In this document: piece by piece, positions 17,461 to 25,892 of the stretch
Position numbering within the stretch: the first letter of the stretch is position 1
Layout: each line of letters starts with the position of its first letter
Assembly: GCF_003148565.1 (NCBI RefSeq)
Contig: NZ_QGGL01000001.1
Location: forward strand, 243,792 to 307,791
Reading direction: 5' to 3'
Length of the DNA stretch: 64,000 bases
Source of the DNA: Tumebacillus permanentifrigoris
Lineage (GTDB): Bacteria > Bacillota > Bacilli > Tumebacillales > Tumebacillaceae
Position numbers and translations under genes: made by a program
The notes under the pieces: generated by a model
What the model was told of the DNA's origin: nothing
Database searches by the model: none
Seen by the model: the letters and a program-made list of their open reading frames with translations, nothing else

Positions 17461-19197
17461 ATGAAAAAGAAACAACTCGTAGCATTTGCGGTCATTTCCA
17501 CGCTGACTGCTACTACCATGCTGGGCGCACCCGTCGTCTCGGCCAAATCCGTTCCGTCGTCTGTACCCGCTTCGACTACCGCAATGGACACTCCCGATTC
17601 CACCGAATTCTCTGCAGCAACTGTTGACCCGGAAGTCATGCAAGCTCTGAAAACCAAAGGGGTCAGCATCAAAGAACCGAAAGTCAAAAAGAATCCCAAG
17701 AACCCCAACAATAGAGTGGCACACAAAGGTCCTGAGGATCGCTTGAGCCTCAACCCGATCCAAAACAACTTGGCGCTGCTCGTCAAATTCCCGGAGGAGA
17801 ATGGCAAGTCTGCCGTTCCGGGTTCCCCGTCTGAGCGCATCCCGGCGAAATACATCAACGACCTGCTCTACGGCACCTCCTACAACCCGTTTGAGCTGCC
17901 GCAGTTCGCGAAGTATGCAACCGCTCCGAATGGTGTGGCGGCACCGACCGACCGCACCCTGCACAACTACTACAAAGACATCTCCTACGGTAAAATCAAC
18001 GTCACCACCCAAGACTCCCCGGAGAAAGTGGGCTGGGTCGTGGCTCCGCATCCGTATTCCTACTACTTTGGCGATACCGGCTCCCTGCCGACCTCGACCA
18101 GCGATTACAACGCCAACGGTTTTGGCGACTACCCGCACAACGTCCAAGGTCTCGTCGAGGACGTCGTAAAAGCGGCTGACGGCACTATCGACTTCTCCAA
18201 GTACGCAGATGCGAACGGCGAAGTACCAGGTATTTTTGTCATCCACGAAGGGACGGGCGGCGAGTGGTCCACCGACCCGCAACAAATCTGGTCTCACAAG
18301 TGGGAACTCAACGAACCGCTCGTCGTGGACGGTGTGAAAGTTTCCAAATACTCGATGGAACCGGAATACGGCGGCAACTTGACCGGCTTCGATGGCGAAA
18401 GCTACGATCCGGCGCTGATCTCGGGTCCGTTCGCACCGGCTGTCGGCGTCTACGCGCATGAATTCGGGCACATCCTCGGTCTCCCGGACCTCTACGACTA
18501 TGGCTACGATTCCGAAGGTGTCGGCGCTTGGTCGGTCATGGCGGGCGGCTCCTGGGCACGTTACCCGAACTATGTCCAATACAACGGCAACACCCCGGTC
18601 CAACTCGACGCGTGGAACCGCTACTTCGCAGGCATCGCAGATGCGAAGGAACTGAACCCGTACAACTACCCGAACATCTCGATCCCGGCTGCTGCAGATT
18701 CGAACACCATCTACAAATACACCGTCACCTCCACGCACGGCACCGAGTACTTCCTGCTCGAAAACCGTCAGCTCAAAGGCTATGACATCGGCCTTGCTCG
18801 TTACGGCGGTGTAAAAGCCGGCCAGTTCAACGACAAGATGCACGGCCTCGTCGTCTACCACGTGGATGACAATGTCCTGCAACGCAACTTCTGGCGTCCG
18901 GATGAAGGTCAAGACGCGAACGCAGACCGTCGCGCGTACAACCCGGTCGATCTCTACTCCGACACCAACGAATGGCACTACGGCGTCGGCGTCGTGCAAG
19001 CGGACGGCAAGTTTGATCTGGAATACGGCATGAACAGCGGCGACGCTGGCGACGTGTTCCCAGGCACCTCTGGCAGAACCGACCTGATCTTCAACAAAGC
19101 CTCCTACAGCGGCTCGTACTACATCCCGGTCACGGCGTTCCGTGTGACCAACATCACCGAAACCAACGGCGTGATCAACGCTCGCATCAAACCGTAA
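17461..19197 (+). CDS. M6 family metalloprotease (immune inhibitor A-like), secreted
   Basis: This 578-residue secreted protein starts at ATG 17461 after GGGGAGG. The signal peptide is MKKKQLVAFAVISTLTATTML... ending near VSA. A linker and propeptide region (to about residue 90, with the Lys/Asn-rich KVKKNPKNPNN) precedes the M6 domain. The zinc site is HEFGH (333-337) followed by LGLPDLYD, and the downstream WSVMAGGSW segment carries the Met-turn. The C-terminal part (about 400-578) is strand-rich. It is shorter than classical InhA and appears to lack that protein's long C-terminal extension. Codon bias resembles the M4 proteases, suggesting high expression. Own promoter and terminator are seen. 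Confidence 0.9.
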   Translation: MKKKQLVAFAVISTLTATTMLGAPVVSAKSVPSSVPASTTAMDTPDSTEFSAATVDPEVMQALKTKGVSIKEPKVKKNPKNPNNRVAHKGPEDRLSLNPIQNNLALLVKFPEENGKSAVPGSPSERIPAKYINDLLYGTSYNPFELPQFAKYATAPNGVAAPTDRTLHNYYKDISYGKINVTTQDSPEKVGWVVAPHPYSYYFGDTGSLPTSTSDYNANGFGDYPHNVQGLVEDVVKAADGTIDFSKYADANGEVPGIFVIHEGTGGEWSTDPQQIWSHKWELNEPLVVDGVKVSKYSMEPEYGGNLTGFDGESYDPALISGPFAPAVGVYAHEFGHILGLPDLYDYGYDSEGVGAWSVMAGGSWARYPNYVQYNGNTPVQLDAWNRYFAGIADAKELNPYNYPNISIPAAADSNTIYKYTVTSTHGTEYFLLENRQLKGYDIGLARYGGVKAGQFNDKMHGLVVYHVDDNVLQRNFWRPDEGQDANADRRAYNPVDLYSDTNEWHYGVGVVQADGKFDLEYGMNSGDAGDVFPGTSGRTDLIFNKASYSGSYYIPVTAFRVTNITETNGVINARIKP

Positions 19198-19204
19198 GCT
19201 GTCG

Positions 19205-19244
19205 AAAAAAAGCCTCCGCACGCACGCGTGTGGAGGCTTTTTTT
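19205..19244. terminator. Terminator after M6 protease gene, bidirectional
   Basis: AAAAAAAGCCTCC pairs with GGAGGCTTTTTTT around a GC-rich core. It lies just before the 3' end of the convergent 84-residue gene. Confidence 0.88.
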
Positions 19245-19246
19245 GC

Positions 19247-19501
19247 TCATCGATCGTTTTCTTCGTAGCAGCCAGCCGTTCCGCCGATGTGACCGGACCC
19301 GTCTGCCAGTTGCCCATCGTTGTACAACGTGATCATGCCGGCCTGTTCCAATTCATCTAGCACTTCAAAGAGGTTGTCCCGCTTCTCGCTCGACAGTTCG
19401 CGAACGAAGTTGTTGATCTGCTCAGCAGGCACGTTTTGCGTGAAGTGAACGCCGCCGTGGTTGGCATAAAAGTCTTGGTGCTGGTCTTTTCTGCGCGACA
19501 T
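19247..19501 (-). CDS. Small hypothetical protein (84 aa)
   Basis: I do not recognise this family. The protein is short, charged and soluble: MSRRKDQHQDFYANHGGVHF..., then a helical middle (EQINNFVRELSSEKRDNLFEVLDELEQ) and a glycine-rich tail with one cysteine (GHIGGTAGCYEENDR). ATG 19501 follows GGGGAGGG. In-frame upstream sequence has no ribosome binding site. It diverges from the neighbouring basic-protein gene at 19610. With its strong start signal and a terminator at its end it is probably real. Confidence 0.65.
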   Translation of the reverse strand: MSRRKDQHQDFYANHGGVHFTQNVPAEQINNFVRELSSEKRDNLFEVLDELEQAGMITLYNDGQLADGSGHIGGTAGCYEENDR

Positions 19502-19609
19502 GTGCGTCCCTCCCCAATTTATTGTCTCGGACGTAGTGTATCCGCCCACACGCCCGTTCATGCTCTTCCATATGTTATAGGGAACCTGACTTGCGCGGAG
19601 GTGTCCCCG

Positions 19610-20209
19610 ATGGCCGGAAACAAGAAAAAAGGCCGCAAGCAACTAGAAAAACGCGTCCGCACGCTCCAAGCCTGCCTGACGACGCTCGATCTGAAGCAAC
19701 CGACGTATGAGACGACCAAGCGCATCCTCGAGAGCGAGATCAAACTCGCCAAAGCCGAGCTGAAAACGGCTCCCAAGCACAAGCCAACCGCCAAAAAGAG
19801 CACATCCGGCAAACTCAACAACAGCAAACGAGTGCCCTTGCCAGGCGGCGCCTCGTTCCCAAGCTTCCAATTGCCGAGTCCCAAGAGCCCCACGTTCGCG
19901 GAAGATTCGATCAAGCACCTCTCCACCCTGCGCCAGCTCTGCAAAAAATACACCGGCTACATGTCGCGCGCCGATCAGCTCTTTGACTCGCTACACGGCG
20001 TAGGCAGCCACCTGCACAAGGAAGGCGTCCTGCCCAAAGTGATCGGTGGCAAGTTCAAGGACATGACGACCAGCGAGTGGACAACGCTGTTGATGGCGTT
20101 GATGAACTCCCCGCTGGCGGGCATGTTTCTGAGCACGGCAGGCGGTGGCGATGCGAAGAAATCTTCCGAACACAAGCAGGAAGATGAGAAAAAAGCGGAC
20201 GGTCAGTAA
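19610..20209 (+). CDS. Hypothetical Lys-rich protein (199 aa) with N-terminal coiled coil
   Basis: This is a soluble basic protein I cannot place. Residues 5-52 look like a coiled coil (KKKGRKQLEKRVRTLQACL... LESEIKLAKAELK). Residues 53-95 form a Lys/Pro/Ser-rich linker with PSFQLPSPKSP. Residues 98-185 are a helical domain ending in a glycine-rich turn (FLSTAGGGD), followed by an acidic/basic tail. ATG 19610 follows GCGGAGG. The linker-plus-helical layout is shared loosely with the 133-residue protein encoded nearby on the other strand, raising the idea of a common (possibly spore-related) role, but that is speculation. Confidence 0.7.
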   Translation: MAGNKKKGRKQLEKRVRTLQACLTTLDLKQPTYETTKRILESEIKLAKAELKTAPKHKPTAKKSTSGKLNNSKRVPLPGGASFPSFQLPSPKSPTFAEDSIKHLSTLRQLCKKYTGYMSRADQLFDSLHGVGSHLHKEGVLPKVIGGKFKDMTTSEWTTLLMALMNSPLAGMFLSTAGGGDAKKSSEHKQEDEKKADGQ

Positions 20210-20228
20210 GTGACCGTTCGCTTTTTTT
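20189..20228 (+). terminator. Terminator overlapping the 3' end of the 199-aa protein gene
   Basis: AAAAAAGCGGACGGTC pairs with TGACCGTTCGCTTTTTTT (one mismatch). The stop codon sits in the loop. Confidence 0.85.
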
Positions 20229-20259
20229 GTCGCCCCCACGCCCTAGCGCCCTTGCAGAA

Positions 20260-20290
20260 CAAAAAAAGACCGACCCACTGGGCCGGTTTC
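20260..20290 (-). terminator. Terminator for the two-gene minus-strand unit 20299-20971
   Basis: On the minus strand ACCGGCCCA pairs with TGGGTCGGT and is followed by seven T residues. Its position supports transcription of the small gene ending at 20299. Confidence 0.8.
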
Positions 20291-20298
20291 CTCGTTGC

Positions 20299-20559
20299 TC
20301 AATTCTCGTCAGGAGCCAACAACCACAACAGGACAAAAATGATCAGGAACGCCAGCGCGAACTTCCAGAAGTGGCGGTCGCTGCCCAAGACATCGGGAAG
20401 CCCTGCCTCGTGCCGAGCCGGAACGCTCTCCGTACCGTTCGCCGCACGGCGGCTTTTTCGACTGCTGGAGTGGTAACGCTCCCCTGTCTGTTCGGACGAA
20501 CGCTCCTGCTCCTGTCGTGTCTCGCGCTCCGCTCGTCTGCGCCGTTTGGAGTGTCCCAT
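20299..20559 (-). CDS. Small tail-anchored basic membrane protein (86 aa)
   Basis: This is an unrecognised small protein. Residues 1-50 are extremely Arg/Ser-rich (MGHSKRRRRAERETRQEQER...). Residues 65-83 form a single membrane helix (FWKFALAFLIIFVLLWLLA), with APDEN at the end, so the basic part would face the cytoplasm. ATG 20559 is ten bases after the stop of the upstream gene with AAGG nine bases before it, and a good terminator follows. The high arginine content could come from reading shadow frames, but operon position, start signal and a clean C-terminal helix favour a real gene. Confidence 0.55.
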   Translation of the reverse strand: MGHSKRRRRAERETRQEQERSSEQTGERYHSSSRKSRRAANGTESVPARHEAGLPDVLGSDRHFWKFALAFLIIFVLLWLLAPDEN

Positions 20560-20569
20560 CGCGTCTGCC

Positions 20570-20971
20570 TTAGTCCTTGGGCTTGATGAACTTCTGCATT
20601 TCCTTGAGCGTTTTGTCGTCGATCTTGCCGTTGCCGTATTTCTTGACCAGATCTTCGACGTTGGCGTTCGGGTTGCCGCCTTTGGTCGCGTCTTTGTACG
20701 CTTTCATGAACTGATTGAGGCGATTTTCATCGACTGGGATCTTGAGTTGTTCAGCGAATTTCTTCGCCATGTTCTTGACGGCTTCCGGGTCTTTCCATTG
20801 GTCCGGGGTGGTCTTGTGAACTTCGCCTAGCATGCCGAGCAAACCGCCTTTGTTCACGGTTTTCAGCCGGTCCTTGAGTTGATCTCCGAGATTCGGAGGC
20901 GTCTGCTGAACGTTGGGTGCGCTCTGTTGTTTCGGTGTCTCTTTCGTAGTCTTCTTGCCTTTTTTCGCCAC
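20570..20971 (-). CDS. Hypothetical Lys-rich protein (133 aa)
   Basis: This is a soluble, Lys-rich protein of unknown family, starting at GTG 20971 after GAGGAGG. The N-terminal 30 residues are disordered (AKKGKKTTKETPKQQSAPN...). The rest is helical, with QWKDPEAVKNMAKKFAEQLK, ENRLNQFMKAYKDATKG and DLVKKYGNGKIDDKTLKEMQKF. It heads a two-gene unit with the tail-anchored protein gene. The composition is reminiscent of small spore-associated proteins, without direct evidence. Confidence 0.7.
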   Translation of the reverse strand: MAKKGKKTTKETPKQQSAPNVQQTPPNLGDQLKDRLKTVNKGGLLGMLGEVHKTTPDQWKDPEAVKNMAKKFAEQLKIPVDENRLNQFMKAYKDATKGGNPNANVEDLVKKYGNGKIDDKTLKEMQKFIKPKD

Positions 20972-21089
20972 GTGGGTTCACCCTCCTCTGCTCCGTTAAA
21001 TCACTACCAGTCTATGGACACCGCAGCCGTTCTGCTACGCATGCCCCGCCCATTTTTGCACACCCTAGTCCCAAGGAGGTGCATCCGCT

Positions 21090-21290
21090 TTGAACGGTTT
21101 CTACAACTTCATCGAGCGCATGAACGTGTTGCTCTGGCTGACCGTGGTGGCACTCGCCCACCTGCTGCTGTATTTGTTGCTTGGCACCGACCACTGGCTG
21201 TTTGCCACCCTTGCAGCCACTGTGACGTATGGAGCGTTGTTCCTCTTGCTGAAATCTGTGGTGAGACGTAAAAAAAGGAGCGCCTACTGA
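21090..21290 (+). CDS. Small membrane protein (66 aa)
   Basis: This unrecognised small protein starts at TTG 21090, eight bases after a near-perfect AAGGAGGTG. Two hydrophobic helices are seen (about residues 12-31, NVLLWLTVVALAHLLLYLLL, and 36-55, LFATLAATVTYGALFLLL), followed by a basic tail VVRRKKRSAY, giving a two-helix hairpin with cytoplasmic ends. The terminator stem overlaps the stop codon. Confidence 0.7.
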   Translation: MNGFYNFIERMNVLLWLTVVALAHLLLYLLLGTDHWLFATLAATVTYGALFLLLKSVVRRKKRSAY

Positions 21291-21304
21291 GGCGCTCCTT
21301 TTTT
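21270..21304. terminator. Bidirectional terminator between the 66-aa protein gene and the yitT-like gene
   Basis: AAAAAAAGGAGCGCC pairs with GGCGCTCCTTTTTT. It serves two converging genes. Confidence 0.9.
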
Positions 21305-21325
21305 GATGCGTGGTGATTCGCAGAT

Positions 21326-22225
21326 CTAGTGGATGTCTCGCTTCTTAAATCGCCCGCCGCGCACTTCTGCGATCGTGCCGACGGCGAGGAAGGCTTCAGG
21401 GTCGATCTCTTCCACGATCAGCTTCAATTTCGCCTCTTCCAGACGCGTGACCACGCAGAACACGACTTTTTTCTCATCGCCGGAGAAGCCACCCTCGCCG
21501 TTGAGGTAGGTCACACCACGGCCCAGTCGGGCGAGCAGGACATCCCCGATCTCGCGGTGATAGTCGCTGATGATCCAGACCGACTTGGACTCTTGGAACC
21601 CGTCGATGGTGATGTCGATGACTTTGAAGGCGATAAAGTAGGCGATCAGCGAGTACATCGCACGGTCCCAGCCGAACACAAATCCAGCGCTGCCGAGGAT
21701 GAAGATGTTGCCAAACATCACGATCTCCCCGATCGAGAACGGGGTTTTTTTGTTGACCAAGATCGCGACGATCTCCGTCCCGTCCAGCGAGCCGCCGTAG
21801 CGGATAACCATCCCGACACCGACGCCGAGGATGATCCCCCCGAACACGCAGGCCAGCAACGGGTCATCTGTCAGACCCGGCACCGGATGCAGGAAATTCG
21901 TTCCGATTGACATCACGGTGATCCCTAGCAAGGTAGACAGTGCAAACGTCTTGCCGATTTGTTTATAACCAAGGATCACGAATGGCAGGTTCAACACGAA
22001 CAGAAACAGACCGATCTGCCATGAGCTGATATGGGACAACAGGATCGAGATCCCGACAATCCCCCCATCGATGATGTTGTTCGGAACGAGAAAGATCTCC
22101 AAACCTACAGAGACCAACAGAGAACCCAGTATGATGAACAATGTGCGTTTTAGCACCGTGAACATCGGCAAGCCCGCCTTCTTGGCTTGCGCTTGTTGTT
22201 GGATCGTATCATTCATTACCGTCAT
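21326..22225 (-). CDS. YitT family membrane protein (DUF161/DUF2179)
   Basis: This 299-residue protein has an N-terminal membrane region of five to six helices (starting near residue 25, TLFIILGSLLVSVGLEIFLVP, with NNIIDGGIVGISILL and YGGSLDGTEIVAIL). The C-terminal soluble DUF2179 domain has GRGVTYLNGEGGFSG and CVVTRLEEAKLKLIVEEIDPEAFLAV. Its role in transport or signalling is not established. I start at ATG 22225, seven bases after AAGGAG; GTG 22231 and ATG 22216 are alternatives. It is a single-gene unit. Confidence 0.88.
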   Translation of the reverse strand: MTVMNDTIQQQAQAKKAGLPMFTVLKRTLFIILGSLLVSVGLEIFLVPNNIIDGGIVGISILLSHISSWQIGLFLFVLNLPFVILGYKQIGKTFALSTLLGITVMSIGTNFLHPVPGLTDDPLLACVFGGIILGVGVGMVIRYGGSLDGTEIVAILVNKKTPFSIGEIVMFGNIFILGSAGFVFGWDRAMYSLIAYFIAFKVIDITIDGFQESKSVWIISDYHREIGDVLLARLGRGVTYLNGEGGFSGDEKKVVFCVVTRLEEAKLKLIVEEIDPEAFLAVGTIAEVRGGRFKKRDIH

Positions 22226-22320
22226 TTCCACACTCCTTACTCAGATTATTGACTACTTTCATTATACCGTAGGATGTGCAGAACATTGGCACGAATTTTG
22301 ATTTCCACTATTTTCAACAA

Positions 22321-22342
22321 ATTGTCGCTATTTACGACAAAT
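22321..22342. promoter_or_regulatory. Inverted repeat in the yitT-MCP intergenic region
   Basis: ATTGTCG, 7 bases, then CGACAAT-like (CGACAAA). The dyad lies about 90 bases ahead of the chemoreceptor gene and could be an operator. No function is shown. Confidence 0.3.
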
Positions 22343-22427
22343 CCCGTTACTTTATTATTCACTTCTTATACCCCATACTATATAGTTAGAGTATCTAGGA
22401 TAGAAGACAGGGGAGGTTCGTCGCATC

Positions 22428-24143
22428 ATGTTTTTGAAAAATATGAAGGTCGCCATCAAACTATGGGTCTTGTTAGGCATGGCGTTGCTTTTCCTGCTCG
22501 TCGTCGGGGCTGTAGGCACTCTTAATTCGAATCAGATGGCTGACAATTCCCAATCGATGTACACCGATCGACTCAGGCCCGTTGAATGGTTGGGCCAGAT
22601 CCGCATCAACAATCGAATCATCGACAGCGACTTGCTGGAATTGATCCTGAGCACCAATCCCGCAGAGAAAAAGCAGCTCGATGAGCATATTAACAAGTTG
22701 AAGGAAGAGAACAACAACCTGATCGCACAGTATGAGGCCACCAAGCTGGACCCCAAGGAACAGGAATTGCTCAAAAGCTACAAGGTTCAGCTTGAAAACT
22801 ACCGCGCGGCCCGTCAGGCGAATATCCAACTCAGTCTGGCCAACAAAAGCACAGAAGCTTACAAAGACTTCTTGACGCAGGTCAGACCGCTTCGGGAACA
22901 GTTGACGACTACGTTGAAAAGCCTCGGTGAATACAATGCGCAAATCGCCGAGAAACTAAACACAGACAGCACGGCCAACGCGAAGGATACGTCGATGATC
23001 AACCTGATCATGATCGTGGCAGCACTCGTACTGCTGACCGTGGTCGGCATGTACATCACCCGCCTCATCACCCGCCCGATTCGTGAGATCCAAGACCTGA
23101 TGTCCAAAGCCCGCGAAGGCGACCTGACCGTGCAAGGCACGTATCGGTCGAAGGATGAGGTCGGGCAATTGACGACCGACTTCAACCAGATGATGCAAGG
23201 GTTCCAAAACATCATGCTCCACCTGAACAATACTGCAACGAGCCTCTCCGCCTCCGCCGAGGAATTGACGGCCAATGCGTCCCAGAGCGCGTTTGCTACC
23301 GAGGAGATCACGGTCGCGATCCAGGATGTGTCCCAAGGGGCCGAGGTGCAATTGCGCGGGGCCGAGGAAACGAACTCCACGATGCGGGAGATGTCCGTCG
23401 GGATTCACAAAGTCGCCGAATCTGCGTCTGACGCTTCACAGTCTTCCTACGAAGCCAGCCAGGAATCGGAACACGGGCGCGCCGCCGTACAAAAAGCGAT
23501 CGAGCAGATGGATTCGATCATCGAGACGGTCGGTACATCAGCGCGGTTGGTACAGGAGTTGGGCGAGAGTTCGCGTGAAGTGGGACATGTTGTCGCGGCC
23601 ATCTCGGAGATCTCCAACCAAGTCAACCTGCTGGCGCTCAACGCCGCGATTGAGGCGGCACGCGCCGGTGAGCATGGCAAAGGCTTCTCGGTCGTCGCCG
23701 ACGAAGTTCGCAAACTCGCCGAGCAATCCCGCGAGGCGGCGTCCTCGATCCATCTCATCATCCAGAACATGCAGACCAACACGGAGCATGCGGTCTTGGC
23801 GATGAACGCGGGCACGATTGAGGTCGAGAAAGGCATGGAAGCGGTACAGCAAGCAGGTGCATCGTTTGCACGCATCCTGCACATGTCACATGAAGTCGCG
23901 GCGCAAATCGAGGAAGTCTCTGCATCGGCACAACAGATGTCGGCCAGCACCGAGGAGATCAGCTCCTCCGTCGAGAGCATGGCAGACATCGCCACCCAAT
24001 CGGTACACAACGCCCAACAAGTCGCAGCCGCTTCCGAAGAACAGTTGGCCTCCATCGAGGAAGTCTCCAGCTCGACTGCACAATTGTCCCAGATGGCGAA
24101 TGACTTGCAGGAGATCATTGGACGATTTAAAGTGCAATCCTGA
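22428..24143 (+). CDS. Methyl-accepting chemotaxis protein
   Basis: This 571-residue chemoreceptor starts at ATG 22428 after GGGGAGG. Layout: membrane helix (about 12-32), extracellular four-helix-bundle sensor (about 35-185, matching the 4HB_MCP class), second membrane helix (about 188-210, [21 protein letters not shown]), HAMP (about 210-265) and the long signalling coiled coil with the invariant hairpin [20 protein letters not shown] and [16 protein letters not shown]. It signals to CheA/CheW. The ligand cannot be predicted. No chemotaxis partner gene lies beside it. Confidence 0.95.
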   Translation: MFLKNMKVAIKLWVLLGMALLFLLVVGAVGTLNSNQMADNSQSMYTDRLRPVEWLGQIRINNRIIDSDLLELILSTNPAEKKQLDEHINKLKEENNNLIAQYEATKLDPKEQELLKSYKVQLENYRAARQANIQLSLANKSTEAYKDFLTQVRPLREQLTTTLKSLGEYNAQIAEKLNTDSTANAKDTSMINLIMIVAALVLLTVVGMYITRLITRPIREIQDLMSKAREGDLTVQGTYRSKDEVGQLTTDFNQMMQGFQNIMLHLNNTATSLSASAEELTANASQSAFATEEITVAIQDVSQGAEVQLRGAEETNSTMREMSVGIHKVAESASDASQSSYEASQESEHGRAAVQKAIEQMDSIIETVGTSARLVQELGESSREVGHVVAAISEISNQVNLLALNAAIEAARAGEHGKGFSVVADEVRKLAEQSREAASSIHLIIQNMQTNTEHAVLAMNAGTIEVEKGMEAVQQAGASFARILHMSHEVAAQIEEVSASAQQMSASTEEISSSVESMADIATQSVHNAQQVAAASEEQLASIEEVSSSTAQLSQMANDLQEIIGRFKVQS

Positions 24144-24153
24144 TCTCCTCAAC

Positions 24154-24194
24154 AAACGACTTGAGTCCGATGCTTCAGGACTCAGGTCGTTTTT
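24154..24194 (+). terminator. Terminator after MCP gene
   Basis: ACGACTTGAGTCC pairs with GGACTCAGGTCGT (one mismatch) and is followed by TTTTT. The convergent ger operon ends close by. Confidence 0.8.
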
Positions 24195-24217
24195 GCTGTT
24201 TCAAGGCGGCCTGCCTT

Positions 24218-25645
24218 TTACGCCAGCTTCTGCTCGTGCTTTTTGTGCTGTTCCGGCTTGAGCGAGGCTTCACGGACACTGCGAAACTCCATGTAGGTGG
24301 TGAAGATCGTAGAGGGTAGCAAAACCGCGTAAACGAGGCCACAGATGCCCCCGATTCGTGCCGAGTCCATCCCGAGCATCCCACCGATTGCGATGGTGGT
24401 AGCACAGAGCGCCATCACGAGCAGCGTAAGCCTCGACCACGTCCTCGCTTTAATTTTTGTGATCCAAAGTCCTTGCTTGTTGGAATCCGCCTGTTGGTGC
24501 TGTTCTCGTTCACGGGTCGCACGATCCGCTTCCAGTTCAACGTCTGCTGTCTTGCGCCGGAGCAGGAGCACCAAAAGCAACAACAGGAACGGAAGTTGCA
24601 GCACCGCCGTGGTGAACAGCGATCCGTAATTTCCAAAGTCGAACACTTCCACAACGCTGTGAAACGCCATCAAGGTCGTGACTTGCAAAAACCACGCAAA
24701 CTGCTGGTTGTAGAGTTTCTGTCCGTCACGCTTGGTGTAGGCGTTCAGACCGATCAACACCGAAGTGAAGATGAAGCAACACTTCAGGATGAACGAGGGC
24801 AACCAGATGCTGAACAGCACCAATTCCAGACGATCGAGATAGTCGGTGATGTGGATCTGCTCGACCAACGTATAGTTCGGGTACATCGTCCGTGCCGCCA
24901 CGCTGGAGCCCAGTACCGTGATGCACAGGAACAACAACATCGTCAGTCCCACCGCAGAGATCGCGACACCAAACTTGATCGCCGAATGAATTTGCCTGCT
25001 GGTCGAGACGGTATGCAGAAACGCTCCGGCGATCAAGCAGTCTGCATACCACCCGACCGGCAACGCGTTCGCTTCCCCCACCGTCGCCAGCCCCGATCCG
25101 AGGATCGGCTCCAGTCGCTCGAATGCGAATTCATTGGTCAACAAAAAGGGAAACGAGAACATCACAAACAGAAACAGCGGGAACATCAAGTCATTGACCC
25201 GCACCGGCACCTCCACGCTGCTCTTGCAGTAATACGCCAACACCAAGGTGAACAACAACATGACAAACTCCTCTGGCGTGCGCAACAACAGCGTGGAGTT
25301 CATAAAATCAGTAAACCCACGCGTATCCCGGACGAGCAGCAACCAGATGTACAAGAGGAATACCGCGTTGATCACACCTCCAAAAAAACGACCGCAGAGC
25401 TCGAAGACGATCTCATAAAGGTTTTTGCCTGGGAATTTCCGTGCGCATTGATAGAAGAAATACGCGATAAAAAACGCATAGGCCATCCCCGCCAGCTGTG
25501 AGAACCACGCATCGAGCTTGCCCACCTCGATCAACGCCTTGGGCACGGACAGGAGACCACCGGAAATCAGCACGGTGCTGACCATCCATGCGAGTTGCCG
25601 TTGGTTCAAGAGTTGAATCTGGTCTTGCTTGTCCCTCCGTTTCAC
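24218..25645 (-). CDS. Spore germination permease, GerAB family
   Basis: This 475-residue integral membrane protein of the APC-like GerAB/ArcD family has about ten helices, beginning LAWMVSTVLISGGLLSVPKALIEVGKLDAW. In germinant receptors the B subunit binds the small-molecule germinant in the spore inner membrane. I start at GTG 25645, behind GAGGAGG; this avoids overlap with the upstream small gene. An in-frame start at 25696 would overlap that gene by 35 bases. The C-terminal tail is long and charged (RREREQHQQAD... then EASLKPEQHKKHEQKLA) and carries two extra hydrophobic segments (about 415-455). It is the last gene of the operon. Confidence 0.9.
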   Translation of the reverse strand: MKRRDKQDQIQLLNQRQLAWMVSTVLISGGLLSVPKALIEVGKLDAWFSQLAGMAYAFFIAYFFYQCARKFPGKNLYEIVFELCGRFFGGVINAVFLLYIWLLLVRDTRGFTDFMNSTLLLRTPEEFVMLLFTLVLAYYCKSSVEVPVRVNDLMFPLFLFVMFSFPFLLTNEFAFERLEPILGSGLATVGEANALPVGWYADCLIAGAFLHTVSTSRQIHSAIKFGVAISAVGLTMLLFLCITVLGSSVAARTMYPNYTLVEQIHITDYLDRLELVLFSIWLPSFILKCCFIFTSVLIGLNAYTKRDGQKLYNQQFAWFLQVTTLMAFHSVVEVFDFGNYGSLFTTAVLQLPFLLLLLVLLLRRKTADVELEADRATREREQHQQADSNKQGLWITKIKARTWSRLTLLVMALCATTIAIGGMLGMDSARIGGICGLVYAVLLPSTIFTTYMEFRSVREASLKPEQHKKHEQKLA

Positions 25646-25661
25646 CGGCTCTGCCACCTCC

Positions 25662-25892
25662 TCAGATCTTCGTAAATTGGTGGAACCACGGCGCAAACCG
25701 ATGGGCGATGATCTCCGTCGGCATCGGGATGTGCAGGTTGATGTAGCTGCTGAAAAAGCAGAACAGCGTGAGCGTTGCGAGCGACCAGTAGATCGCTATT
25801 TCACTGCGCTTGGCTTGCTTCAAGTCCTTGCGGTCACGCCAACACGACACGAGCATGCCGAGGAGAAATACCACCAGATAGGAAAAGGTCAA
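25662..25892 (-). CDS. Small membrane protein of germinant receptor operon (76 aa)
   Basis: This is a short protein with a TTG start that overlaps the upstream stop codon in TTGA. It has two hydrophobic stretches (about residues 3-18, FSYLVVFLLGMLVSCW, and 33-53, IAIYWSLATLTLFCFFSSYI) around a basic loop (RDRKDLKQAKRSE). It sits between the C and B subunit genes. Small fourth subunits of the GerD/GerKD type are known in germinant receptor operons and have two membrane segments; this protein has the same size and topology, so a D-subunit role is a reasonable inference. Confidence 0.75.
   Translation of the reverse strand: MTFSYLVVFLLGMLVSCWRDRKDLKQAKRSEIAIYWSLATLTLFCFFSSYINLHIPMPTEIIAHRFAPWFHQFTKI

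Noticed and set aside
17362-19317. Minus-strand frame of 651 codons over the M6 protease
   Set aside because: It is a shadow frame. The plus-strand gene has a promoter, SD, signal peptide and HEFGH.
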